The position numbers and the translations under genes were made by a program. A stretch of DNA of 64,000 bases from Hofstenia miamia (Eukaryota; Xenacoelomorpha; Acoela): positions 1,345,554 through 1,409,553 of the forward strand of contig SCFE01000025.1 of assembly GCA_004352715.1 (NCBI GenBank), written 5' to 3'. The notes beneath the pieces are model-generated. The model was not told where the DNA came from. It did no database searches and was given only the letters and a program-made list of their open reading frames with translations. Of the stretch, positions 48,300 through 57,849 are shown piece after piece. How positions within the stretch are numbered: the first letter of the stretch is position 1; each line of letters begins with the position of its first letter.

Positions 48300-48305
48300 G
48301 GCAGG

Positions 48306-48317
48306 TAGCCCAGTTGG
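48306..48317 (+). promoter_or_regulatory. A-box-like tRNA-type motif at the 5' end of the element
   Basis: TAGCCCAGTTGG matches the pol III A-box consensus TRGCNNAGYNGG at every position and lies six bases inside the element. It is followed by TAGAGAGCA as in a tRNA D-arm. A possible degenerate B-box (GGTTACAAATT, 48338-48348) starts 32 bases after the A-box, a shorter interval than in tRNA genes. Whether it acts as a promoter is inference. Confidence 0.4.
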
Positions 48318-48359
48318 TAGAGAGCAACTGTGATCGTGGTTACAAATTGGATGACTTAG

Positions 48360-48417
48360 CTCACAGGGTAGGAAGCACTCTAAAGCCTTGGTTGGCAACT
48401 TCCTAGGAGAATGTGAG
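48360..48417 (+). other. Nested stem-loop in the element's leader
   Basis: Three nested pairings can be seen: CTCAC (48360-48364) with GTGAG (48413-48417), AGGAAG (48370-48375) with CTTCCT (48399-48404), and GCC (48385-48387) with GGC (48394-48396). This would form one extended hairpin in the RNA 30 bases before the ORF. Its function is unknown; R2-group elements often carry structured leaders. Confidence 0.5.
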
Positions 48418-48446
48418 TCCAAAATCAAACACAAAAAATAACACTG

Positions 48447-51400
48447 ATGAGAAGTCATGAGAAAGCAAAGGCCCTCAGTCCCCGGCAGGCCTTCAATGGT
48501 CAGAGGGTGCTAAGAATCTCCGGACAACAGGCGGACTCCACAATCGGGAGTGTGGACTCGAGAAGTGGCAGTATAGGATCCACACAGACCAATGGACAAC
48601 GGCATAAGTGGACAGATGAGCAGAACAGGACAGCATTGGAGTGTTACAGAAGAAGCAGGCCAGATGAGAGGGGTTACAGGAAGAGAATGTTGGAAGAATG
48701 GAGGAAGGCAAGAACGGGATTAGAAGTTACAGAGCAGAGGCTTGCAGGGCAAGTGAGAAAGTTACAGCTGGATGAGAGTAAGGGGAAAAAGAGAGTTGAA
48801 CAAGTTAAGCAAAGGGAAGATGAAGTGATAGATGTTGAGACAGAAGTGGCAGAAGTAGCAGATGCAGAAACTGAAGCAGCAATCAAGGAAAAGATGAAGG
48901 AAGAAATAGGTGAGAGAGCTAGGTTGCCAATCCCAAGAAGAGTTAAGAGAAGTAAGCTAGCAGTAGAGACAGCAAAAGTCAATAAAGTGTTGGAGAGGAT
49001 AGATGCTAGGAGTGTTACAGAAGTAAATAGCTTAGTGTATGCAGGGGCATGTGAGGTGCTGAAGAATGTAGGCGTGGAAATAAAGAAGAAGAGGTGGCAA
49101 GAAGATAAGGGAGACAGAAAGCCAGCATGGGAAAGAAGAATTGAGAATAAGGTGGCAAAGATTAGGCAGCAAATAGGGAAGATCCGGACAAGTAAGGCAG
49201 TGCAGGACAGGTGCAGGGTAGGTAAGGGGAAGACTATAGAAACTGCAAGAGAAGAGCTTAAGCAGAGATTAGTTGCAGAAGCTGAGAAACTGAGAAAGTA
49301 TAGGGCAAGGGCAAAGCAGGCAAGAGACAATATGAAGTTTGAGACCCAAGAAGGAAGATTCTACAAAGAACTAGATGCAGGAGAAAAGGCTACAGCTAGA
49401 GCAGGCGAAGATGCAGTAAGGTTCTGGGAGAATATATGGGGAAGTGCGGGACCAGAGATAGAGAGTGTACAGATGCAGAAAGAAGTCAGGCAAGAAGAAG
49501 AAGTAATCACAACTGTAAGGCTGAAGGAGGCTCTAAAGAAGATGAAGAACTGGAAGGCGCCAGGCAGAGATGAGGTACATGGGTATTGGCTGAAGAAGTT
49601 CACAAGTGTTCATGAGAGACTAGCAGCAGCATTGGAGGAGTGTGTGGTGAGTGGGTGTCCAGAGTGGATGGTAGTGGGGAGGACATTTCTGATACAGAAG
49701 GACCCAAAGAAAGGTAGTGAGGCAAGCAACTTCAGGCCAATAACATGTCTGCCAACAACGTGGAAATTGCTAACTTCAGTGATTTCAAGTAGGCTGGCAT
49801 GTTACTTAGAACAGAATAGGTTGATACCAGAGGAGCAGAAGGGATGTAGGACAAAGACGAGAGGATGCAAAGAACAGTTGTTGATAGACCAGGCAGTGGT
49901 GGAGAATTGCAGAAGAAGGAAGACAAACTTGGCAATGGCATGGATAGACTACAGGAAGTCATATGACAGCATTTCACATGAGTGGGTATTGAAGACGTTA
50001 GTGGCTAATGGAGTTTCACGGAAATGGGTTGAGTTTCTAGAGAGGGAGATGGCAAAGTGGCAGACTGAGATAGATGGGCATAGGTTGAGGTTTAGGCGAG
50101 GCATATTCCAGGGAGACAGCTTAGCACCACTACTGTTTGTAGTTAGCTTAATCCCTATCACAGAAAAGTTAAAGGAGACAGGCATAGGGTATAAGATGGA
50201 GAAGAATGGTAGAGCAGTGAGTCACCTGTGGTACATGGACGACCTGAAGATGTATGCTAGTTCAAGGAAGATGTTGCAGAAGCAAGTGGAGACATTGGAG
50301 AAGGCAAGCAGAGATTCAGGGTTGGAGTTTGGATTAGGAAAGTGTGCAGCAGTGACAATGACTAGAGGCAAGTGTGTGGATGGGGAGGGTTTGAGGACAA
50401 GCAGTGGGGATAAGATTGAGGAAGTCAAGGAGGGGTACAAGTACTTAGGAGTAATAGAGAAGGACAGAACAGATCACGTGGAAATGAAGATGAGGCTAAG
50501 GAAAGAGTACAAGAGGAGAGTAAGGAAGGTACTACAGAAGTCAGCATTGAATGGGCAGAACAGCATAAAGGCAATTAATACGTGGGCGATACCAGTGTTG
50601 AGATATTCGGCAGGAATAGTTAGGTGGAATAAGAATGAACTGAGGGAATTAGACAGGGAGACAAGGAAGATACTAGCAGCAGAGAGAGCATTCAACCTCA
50701 ATGGAGATGTAGATAGGCTGTACATGGCAAGGCATAAGGGAGGGAAAGGGCTGCTAAGTGTGGAGGAGACTGTAGAAGCAGAAGCACTAGGGCTAAAGGA
50801 ATATGTAGAAGAGCAACCTAAGGGGTCCCTACTAGAGGTCACTAAGGAGTTAAAGAAGATAAGAACTGAGAGTGAAGGAAAGAAGATATACCAGAGTAGG
50901 ATGGAATCAGAGAGACAAACAAGGTATAGGCAGAAGGCAATGCATGGAGAATACTGGAGGAACACAGAAAAGTGTGATAGAGAAGAGAGCAACAAGTGGT
51001 TAAAGAAGGCAGGACTGAAGAGAGAAACAGAAGCACTAATAATGGCAGCACAGGAGCAAGCAATAAGAACAAACTGGGTGAAGAAGCATATAGACAGAAG
51101 AGTAGAAGTAAGTGATAAGTGTAGGCTATGTAAGAAAGAGGCGGAGACAGTAGATCATCTGATAGCAGGGTGTGAGAAGTTGGCACAGAATGAGTATAAG
51201 TTCAGGCATGACAAGGTGGGAAGAATGGTACACTGGAGTTTGAGCAGGCAGCATGGGTTAGAAGCAGGAGACAAGTGGTATGAGCACAAGCCACAGGGCG
51301 TCATAGAAAATGAGAAGGTTAAGATACTGTGGGACTTCAACATACAGACGAGCAAAGTGATAGAAGCACGGAGGCCAGACATAGTAGTGGTAGACAAAGA

Positions 51401-51704
51401 GAAAAGATTAGGAACAGTGATAGACATAGCAGTACCAAAGGACAGAAATGTAGAAAGCAAGGAGAAAGAGAAGATAGACAAGTACAGAGAGTTAGCAGAG
51501 GAAATAGAAAGGCTGTGGAAGTTAAAGAAAGTTGAAGTAGTCCCGGTAGTTGTAGGAGCACTAGGAGCAGTGAGTAAGAAGCATAAGAGATACTTGGAGG
51601 AGTTGGGAGTACCAAAGTGGGGAGGAGCAGTAGCACAGAAGGCAGCATTGTTAGGAACAGCTAGAGTCCTGAGGAAAGCTCTCAGACTCCCTGGGAACTG
51701 GTGA
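48447..51704 (+). CDS. Dong/R4-type retrotransposon polyprotein (RT and restriction-like endonuclease)
   Basis: 1085 codons without interruption. Residues ~52-108 (HKWTDEQNRTALECYRRS, then GYRKRMLEEW and TEQRLAGQ) form a Myb/SANT-like DNA-binding domain. A Lys/Glu-rich region follows. The reverse transcriptase starts near WKAPGRDEVHGYW (~368) and has motif A AWIDYRKSYDS (Asp501), IFQGDSLAPLLF (~553) and the active site YMDDLKMYA (Asp598, Asp599). A CCHC knuckle, CRLCKKEAETVDHLIAGC, starts at residue 892, with KFRHDKVGRMVHW after it. The C-terminal restriction-like endonuclease has RPD (976-978), IDIAVP with Asp993, and the downstream Lys-rich KEKEKIDKYREL. The PD...D spacing and KY motif fit R2/R4-group enzymes. 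The protein would nick its target and prime reverse transcription there. Start choice: first in-frame ATG after the leader. All catalytic residues looked for are present. Confidence 0.92.
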   Translation: MRSHEKAKALSPRQAFNGQRVLRISGQQADSTIGSVDSRSGSIGSTQTNGQRHKWTDEQNRTALECYRRSRPDERGYRKRMLEEWRKARTGLEVTEQRLAGQVRKLQLDESKGKKRVEQVKQREDEVIDVETEVAEVADAETEAAIKEKMKEEIGERARLPIPRRVKRSKLAVETAKVNKVLERIDARSVTEVNSLVYAGACEVLKNVGVEIKKKRWQEDKGDRKPAWERRIENKVAKIRQQIGKIRTSKAVQDRCRVGKGKTIETAREELKQRLVAEAEKLRKYRARAKQARDNMKFETQEGRFYKELDAGEKATARAGEDAVRFWENIWGSAGPEIESVQMQKEVRQEEEVITTVRLKEALKKMKNWKAPGRDEVHGYWLKKFTSVHERLAAALEECVVSGCPEWMVVGRTFLIQKDPKKGSEASNFRPITCLPTTWKLLTSVISSRLACYLEQNRLIPEEQKGCRTKTRGCKEQLLIDQAVVENCRRRKTNLAMAWIDYRKSYDSISHEWVLKTLVANGVSRKWVEFLEREMAKWQTEIDGHRLRFRRGIFQGDSLAPLLFVVSLIPITEKLKETGIGYKMEKNGRAVSHLWYMDDLKMYASSRKMLQKQVETLEKASRDSGLEFGLGKCAAVTMTRGKCVDGEGLRTSSGDKIEEVKEGYKYLGVIEKDRTDHVEMKMRLRKEYKRRVRKVLQKSALNGQNSIKAINTWAIPVLRYSAGIVRWNKNELRELDRETRKILAAERAFNLNGDVDRLYMARHKGGKGLLSVEETVEAEALGLKEYVEEQPKGSLLEVTKELKKIRTESEGKKIYQSRMESERQTRYRQKAMHGEYWRNTEKCDREESNKWLKKAGLKRETEALIMAAQEQAIRTNWVKKHIDRRVEVSDKCRLCKKEAETVDHLIAGCEKLAQNEYKFRHDKVGRMVHWSLSRQHGLEAGDKWYEHKPQGVIENEKVKILWDFNIQTSKVIEARRPDIVVVDKEKRLGTVIDIAVPKDRNVESKEKEKIDKYRELAEEIERLWKLKKVEVVPVVVGALGAVSKKHKRYLEELGVPKWGGAVAQKAALLGTARVLRKALRLPGNW

Positions 51705-51750
51705 GTTCCCCGAGCTGAGAGGGATACCAGCATGAAGCTGTGAGAAGTAA

Positions 51751-51751
<1 letters not shown>

Positions 51752-51791
<40 letters not shown>
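51752..51791. repeat. (TAA)n tract, right flank of the intact Dong-type element
   Basis: A (AAT)n run immediately after the element's 3' end. On the minus strand it is a (TTA)n tail directly after the 3' UTR-like DNA of the non-LTR relic on the right. Confidence 0.9.
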
Positions 51792-51793
<2 letters not shown>

Positions 51794-51799
51794 TATTAT

Positions 51800-52278
51800 T
51801 TAAATCAGAAGAAAAAATTGATTAACAAAAATAAAAAATTATAGTTTAATACAATGAAATAAACTAAGAAAAACCTGTATTTACAAAAGGATAATAAAAT
51901 ATATAAGAAATAAATGTGTTTGTGCGTGCGCGTGTGTAGCTTTCTAGCAGTATAAAAATTTTTCGAATGAATGTAGTGTGCTAATGTCTTTAAGAATGCA
52001 TTGTCTATTAAGGAAGAATGTGCGCATTTTTTTTCTGAATTTCTTGTAATTTTTTTAGATGTGAATTTCATGGTAAGTTACTCAATATTGTAGTTGCTGT
52101 GTGGAGAACGCTATTATAATGTTTACGTAAGCGATAAAAATTTTAATAAAATAATATTCAAGCAATATATTTTCTAAGAAGTCACACTTAATCTACAAAC
52201 TAAAGATAAATATATAATAATAATAACTTTGTGTGTGTGCGTGTGTGTCTATATATGTGGTGAGCTCAGTATAAAAAA
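51800..52278 (-). other. 3' UTR-like segment of the non-LTR relic
   Basis: AT-rich, non-coding, and partly similar to 48050-48200. On the minus strand it leads from the stop codon of the relic at 52279 to the (TTA)n tract. It contains TG-rich simple sequence near 51918-51940 and 52231-52258. Confidence 0.5.
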
Positions 52279-52900
52279 TCAGTAAATGTGTTTAGCATGT
52301 TTGTGTCTCCGATCATATTTTGTAGGTGGAAAAGTACAATTTTTAATTTTTTTCAAAATTTTTTTGTAAATTTTTCCCATTCTAGTCACATTTTCTAAGT
52401 CATTCCAAATATTTGAGGCTGCTCGATGAAAACTAGGATAGGAAATACTACTGCAAATAAATTTATGTGATCGTGGATTTACTTTTAAGTAATAAATCAA
52501 GAAAGGCCAGTGATTTTCGGCCATTTTCATGCTTAAATAAAATAAAAGCTGCATGTAATTGTACTTGATATAGCGGATATATTATATTATACTTTCGCCT
52601 GCATTCACTAATATGATCATGCTTACGTGCAAAATTTAATGTTTTTAATAACCAAATAAAATTTTTTGATAATAAATTGCGGCTTTTTGTATTAAAATTA
52701 ATAATTAAAAATGAACAATAATGTAGCAGCGATATACAAAATGTATGCAATAATTGAACGTAATAATCTGGTCCTACATTTTTGAGGTAGTATAAGTCCC
52801 TAACGCCAGAAGCCATTTGTAACTTTTTGGAGAAATTTATCAAATTTTAAATCTTTGTCCATATCAACACCTAAAATGTAATATGATCAATTTGTTTTAT
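52279..52900 (-). pseudogene. Non-LTR reverse transcriptase C-terminal relic, copy 1
   Basis: Two overlapping minus-strand frames (52843-52463 and 52554-52279) together resemble the thumb and C-terminal tail of a non-LTR reverse transcriptase. The segments are KLQMASGVRDLYYLKNVGPD, LLSKNFIWLLKTLNFARKHD, VQLHAAFILFKHENG, then SISYPSFHRAASNIWNDLEN and the basic end KYDRRHKHAKHIY. A frameshift separates the two frames. The catalytic YADD part is not found here, so only the 3' end survived. Confidence 0.65.
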
Positions 52901-53039
52901 TGGAGCACTGTTAACAATTAATTCTATCTTTTACGGAAAATATAATAAATTGCGTTTTTTCAATATTAAGATTTTCAATATCATGTTGTGAAATTTTTTA
53001 GCCCTAAGTAAGCAGCATTAAACTCTAGTTGATATATTG

Positions 53040-53390
53040 ACGACAATACATTATAATTCCAACTGTATTTGGCAACTCGGCATTACTTACGTGCAACATT
53101 TCATATTTTTAATGACCAATTATCAACTTTCTATAAAATTTGCAGCTCTTTTTAGTTGAATTAATAAATCAAAATGAACTATAATATAATTGTGATAACA
53201 AATGCATGCAATATTCTAACGCCATAATCGGGCCCTACATCTCTCAGAAGGCATGAGTATCTAATACCAGAAGCCATTTTTCATAACTTTTCAAAGAGAA
53301 AATTATTAAATTTTATCAAAATCAACTCCTAAGTATGTAACAGAATGATGTTGATTTATCGGAGAAAGATTTTGAATATTACTTTGTAGT
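53040..53390 (-). pseudogene. Non-LTR reverse transcriptase relic, diverged copy 2
   Basis: The minus strand reads MASGIRYSCLLRDVGPDYGV, then RILHAF, the counterpart of MASGVRDLYYLKNVGPDYYV in copy 1. The surrounding nucleotides also align over about 250 bases. The copies lie head to tail and have clearly diverged, so they are separate old insertions or an old duplication. Confidence 0.55.
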
Positions 53391-53400
53391 GATGATTTAC

Positions 53401-55896
53401 ACATTTTGAAAGATCTGTATAAATTTATAGAATATATTAATGGATAAAATTAGTAAGAACAACAAAAAGTTTTCAATAAATATATCTAGTCTGTTCTTTT
53501 CTTTGAACTAAAAATACATTTATTAAAAAATACATATACAAATAAATTTACGTTAGTATGGAACAAAGTAATAGGAACAAATTTAAATGATTAAGGAATT
53601 GTTTTCCAAAGAACATTTTAGTGATTATTTTGCACATTTTTCAAAATCTGTATAAATTTATAGAATATTGTGATTGACAAAGTAAGAAAGAGCAGTAAAA
53701 CTTTTTAAATAAAATTATCTAGTCGGTTATTTCCTTTATCTAAAAATACAAATGCATTTAGATATGAGTTGTGCAGAGTAAATTCTCCAACAAAAACTTT
53801 CATAACTAACGTAGATTATTTTTCATGGTTTCATAATTTGCTTCTTAACATTAATATTATAAATATGCAAGAGATTTGAAAAGTAAGACTCAATACTACA
53901 GAGACTTAAATTTCAAGAAAGCGAATCGATCAAAAATATTTATCCGAGTAGTATATCGCCACCTTACAAATCTTAGGTACGTAATTGAATTTTCTGCAAC
54001 TGAAAAATAAATTATTACCATTTTTTCAACACTGTATTATTCGAGTCATCTATTTGTGTTGTTTTTTGCAAATATATCATTCAAAACTATTTTTAGTTCC
54101 CAAAGTTCTGTCATAATGCATGGACAATAAAGTGCTACTTTATATGGCATGGAGACAGGCAATCTAAATGACTTTATGGCGCATGCAGAGAATAAAATGA
54201 ATTATAAGCTTAATCATTGAGGGTGTTTACTCTGAAGTTTTATTTCATTTTCATTTAATTTGGTTTTACTACTACAGTCATATACAGACGTGATTTGTTT
54301 ACTTGTAAATATGTATTACAGAGGCGAGTCTAGAATCTATAGTCACAGTTTCAAAATTGACAGAACTTTCAGTCACAAGCTCATATTAAAACAAAAAAAA
54401 CTATCTAAGACCAACAAAACAGTGGCACTCTACCCAAACCCGTTCCAGAGACATATCAAATACATACAATAAACATAAAATTTAAGAAACTTGCATAAAA
54501 TTTCTCCACAAATTTACGAAAACTCAGAACTTTAAGAAAATTTGCATTGCTTGCAGATTTTATAACTTGCATTGCTTTTAGATTCACGGAATATATCAAT
54601 TATTTTTGAAAAAATAACTCTTCATGAAAATATTGTTTTTATGGGCTTTCCGCAGTTCATCTCAAAAATGGAAATTGAAATCTGGATCTGTAAATATTAG
54701 AAGGATACTTTTTTACTGTTTTCTGACTCAACTATAACCCATTAGTTTAAAATAATATCAACCAATATATGTTTGCATTAGGAGTCGTATTATGTACGTT
54801 TTAAACGTCTTTGTACCATATTATAAGATCTCTTTAGTGTAAATAGACATTAAAGTAGGTCCTAAGCTAGGTTATATATATCTGGTTCCTGACGTTGGAA
54901 TCACATTTTACTGGGTAGGTTACAGTCCGCCCAAGCCCACCAGTATCCTGACCAGTGCCGTATTGAAGGATCATGTTGCGCAGAGATCAACTATGAAAGT
55001 TTTCAAATTATTCATGTGATATTTTATTCATCAAAAATTTGATCACATTTCTTTATTGCCGCAGATTGCAAGTTTGATATTGTTGTCGTAATGAGAAGTC
55101 TACAAAAACTGATGGGACTTGTTTGTACAAAGTTTTATCCCATCTTTGGGACATGGAAGTTTGTTTTATCCATTTTGGAAAAATGATATCATTGATCTTT
55201 ATGCAATGTGTGAGTACTAAATGTTTTCATTATGATGAATAAAGTTTTTAAAAAATCTGTAATAATTTCTAATCAAGGAGCTATACATGAGTGGTACGGA
55301 TTAAACTTAAGTTTAAAAAAAGGAAACAAATTTATCTTGCACAATTTTTAACAGCAGTATGTCTAACTCAAAAAAAATTAAAATTTAGAACTTCGTGTAA
55401 AGGAATTCATTAAATACAAAATCAATATTCATAAAAGAACTTTGTCTTAAAATACAATACAGAGCTTAATTTTCAATTTTAACTAGCGACAGGTTAAAAT
55501 AGTGAATATATAAAGTAGCAGATACACTTAATTGCCTAAGATAATCACCGAAATCAATATAGACGATATATCTTAGTCGTTTTCTCCCAAAGCGTATATG
55601 AATGCTAAAATTAAATTATGGATTTCTAAAATGTCATTAACAAAAACTAGCCTAACATCAATAATTGAAATTTAAAATAACGAATGAATCACATTAATAT
55701 TTAAGTTTTTGAGCAGTACATAGAAAAAGTCTTGCTATTCTGGGCATTTCCGGTGTGGATGATTTCCTAAGCATATGTTTTACAAAATTATGTGCATTGT
55801 CATAAAAGCTGCATGGTGTAAATCTAAGCACAATACTATACTTAACATTGAATAAGAAAATCAAGTTATTGCAGAAGATAAGTCCATCAACGTAAC
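53401..55896. other. AT-rich stretch, no recognisable gene
   Basis: Repeated AT-rich phrases around 53395-53760 (GATTTACACATTTT..., GTATAAATTTATAGAATAT) look like a degraded tandem duplication. No coding relic was recognised. Confidence 0.5.
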
Positions 55897-55900
55897 TTAA

Positions 55901-56063
55901 CCCTTTCAACCCGAAATTTTTTTTCTGTAATTATTATTAATTTTAGATTCTAGATGGTTAAAACATATAGTGTAAAGTTGTTTTATAAAGTTTATGATGA
56001 TTACTATTATATGGGACAAAAGAAGTTAAATGGTACATATATGTACCATCCGGGTTGAAAGGG
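55901..56063. mobile_element. 163-bp piggyBac-like MITE
   Basis: TTAA (55897-55900) then CCCTTTCAACCCG at the left; CGGGTTGAAAGGG then CTAA (56064-56067) at the right. The 13-bp arms are perfect inverted repeats. The right TTAA has one change. A CCCTTT start next to TTAA is common among piggyBac-like ends. The interior is non-coding and includes a 20-bp palindrome. Confidence 0.7.
56030..56049. repeat. Perfect 20-bp palindrome
   Basis: ATGGTACATATATGTACCAT equals its own reverse complement. It sits just inside the right end of the 163-bp piggyBac-like MITE. Confidence 0.9.
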
Positions 56064-56067
56064 CTAA

Positions 56068-57014
56068 GCCGGCAAGACAGAACAGTAATGCAGCATTATT
56101 ATGTGTAGCGACCCTCTATGGGGTAATTAAAATTGGCAAGAAAGAACATATTTTATTAACAGGGAGAAAGCTGATGGTGATGTATATTTAAATATGTCTA
56201 TGTAAGAAAATCGTATATTGAATGAAATTATGAACATATGTAAGGATGAGGTTAATATCGTTTAAATTATTGAAATTAAGATGAAAATTTTGACGGAAAA
56301 TTGAAAAATGGAAGGAACAATAAATTATCTAGGTTTAATCAAGGCTCGTTTTGGGCTTGCTGTACGTCCAATGCAGTGATTAAAAATACAATCACTCAAA
56401 ATAACACCCCTAGTTTTCAAAATCAGAACATAAAGTTATATAAAACACCCTCTGCATGATGTTGATATACAGACAGAATGGGGAACAAGGATTCACACTG
56501 AGAACTCTGATATAAAAAAACTCTGATATAAAAATTGAACCATTTACATAACATCGTCGAACACCTCTATGTGATTGATGAACAGTGGATGATATTAGAA
56601 TTGTTTTATCAATACATTTAGTGATAATAGCAGCATTTCAAAAACTTTTCATGATTTTTGGTTTTGAATGCTGCACTTAATTGATTCTCAGCATGCAAAA
56701 AATATTATTTCAAAAATTGGTTTTCTTCAGTATATATATATGTATATCTGTTTTATTCGTACTAATATGTGCATTCATTAACATGAAATAAAGGGAGAGG
56801 TAAATGAGTAGTTATCTTCTAGTTAACATTTTTTACAGATTTTCATCAAACCTATCTACACCACTCTTCATGCGATTGTAGGTATGAGAAACAGAAGCCC
56901 AGCACATTTTGCAGTCTAACATTTTTATACGTAAATCATATGAATTAAATAATTATATCCATGCTCCTATATATATAATTTTTTTACAATGAATAGTTTA
57001 AGCAAACTTTGTAC

Positions 57015-57048
<34 letters not shown>

Positions 57049-57235
57049 CAACCATTATTGAGAGGATATATCACTATTGAAATATAAAAATATGCATGAT
57101 GTCCAGTCACACAACTTTAAGAGTTGTGTGGACCTCCAAACTACAGCCATTTGTGTTGCCAAGATATCATATGGAGCTTGTTAATCTAATTTTGCTGCTT
57201 CTCTAGATATACTTCGATCAATAAAGCATCTGCTG
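56068..57235. other. Stretch without recognisable genes
   Basis: Contains (AT)n at 57019-57044 and a 9-bp perfect hairpin, CACACAACT (57107-57115) with AGTTGTGTG (57121-57129). No coding relic. Confidence 0.55.
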
Positions 57236-57239
57236 AAAC

Positions 57240-57848
57240 CTGGGATTGATATTAATCACATCATAATTGACAAGTGTAAGCTGACGAAGCAAAGATCCAA
57301 GTTAAAATAGTGAGTTAAGGTGTAATCTCTTTTGACAAATCAAGACTAATCTGTATTGTGTTGGTGGTCCAATGGGCGATAACACACTGATCTTCAGAGA
57401 AACTAAGTAACCAGAAGAATAAATAGTCCTTAGAGGATGTACTAACAACGAGAATAATTTACATTAGAATACAGAAAACCTTCTATCACCTATTAACTCC
57501 TGTTGCGGTTGCTCTGGTGAAATATTAGCTGGGGGTGATCAGTGTTTTGGAGAATACGAAGTGAAAGAAAAATTTCAGGAACTTCTTCTCGACAATACTT
57601 TCGTAAGCACTGGGTGCAAAAATGGCTTAGTGGTTAATCTTGAAAAATTGCTAAGGATCCATTTGTACTCTATTCGTTGTTGTCTGCATTCAAGTGAACT
57701 TCCACTTAGAGCTGTATTTAAGAAATTAGATAGTGAAACAGTTGGTCCTACAAGTTTCAAAAATTCACTTGGTAAACAATGTGTTGAAGATATTCGTGAT
57801 GTACAGCAAGTAAAATTTGAGGATATCAAAACTCCAATCGTGGATTGA
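57240..57848 (+). pseudogene. Relic of a repeat-encoded protein family (ELPLR-type)
   Basis: An open + strand frame at 57561-57848 reads LDNTFVSTGCKNGLVVNLEK, HLYSIRCCLHSSELPLRAVF and KKLDSETVGPTSFKNSLGKQ. From memory this matches a multicopy protein family of arthropod and other invertebrate genomes in which a ...vNTG...GvirxlE segment precedes W.iC.lHxNELPLRhL and DGxTxGPxxFxGpiGk. Upstream, IIIDKCKLTKQRSKLK (about 57265-57315), before stops, fits the DxsKirReRxk part of the same family. The function of that family is not known to me. A mobile origin is inferred from its copy number elsewhere. No terminal repeats were found. Confidence 0.4.
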
Positions 57849-57849
57849 T

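Larger units (their letters stand above)
48300..51751 (+). mobile_element. Apparently full-length Dong/R4-type non-LTR retrotransposon
   Basis: A ~3.45-kb element between two (TAA)n tracts. It comprises a leader of about 147 bases, one long ORF, and a 3' UTR of only ~47 bases ending GAGAAGTAAG. Dong elements are known to insert in TAA repeats, so the flanks fit this clade. The ORF is undisrupted, and a second damaged copy lies 250 bases upstream. Together these suggest recent activity of the family. Full length at the 5' end is inferred from the abrupt (TAA)n junction, not proven. Confidence 0.85.

Noticed and set aside
48493-51733. Many minus-strand open frames of 70-220 codons opposite the Dong-type ORF
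   Set aside because: They are Ser/Leu-rich mirror frames produced by the purine-rich coding strand and have no recognisable domains.
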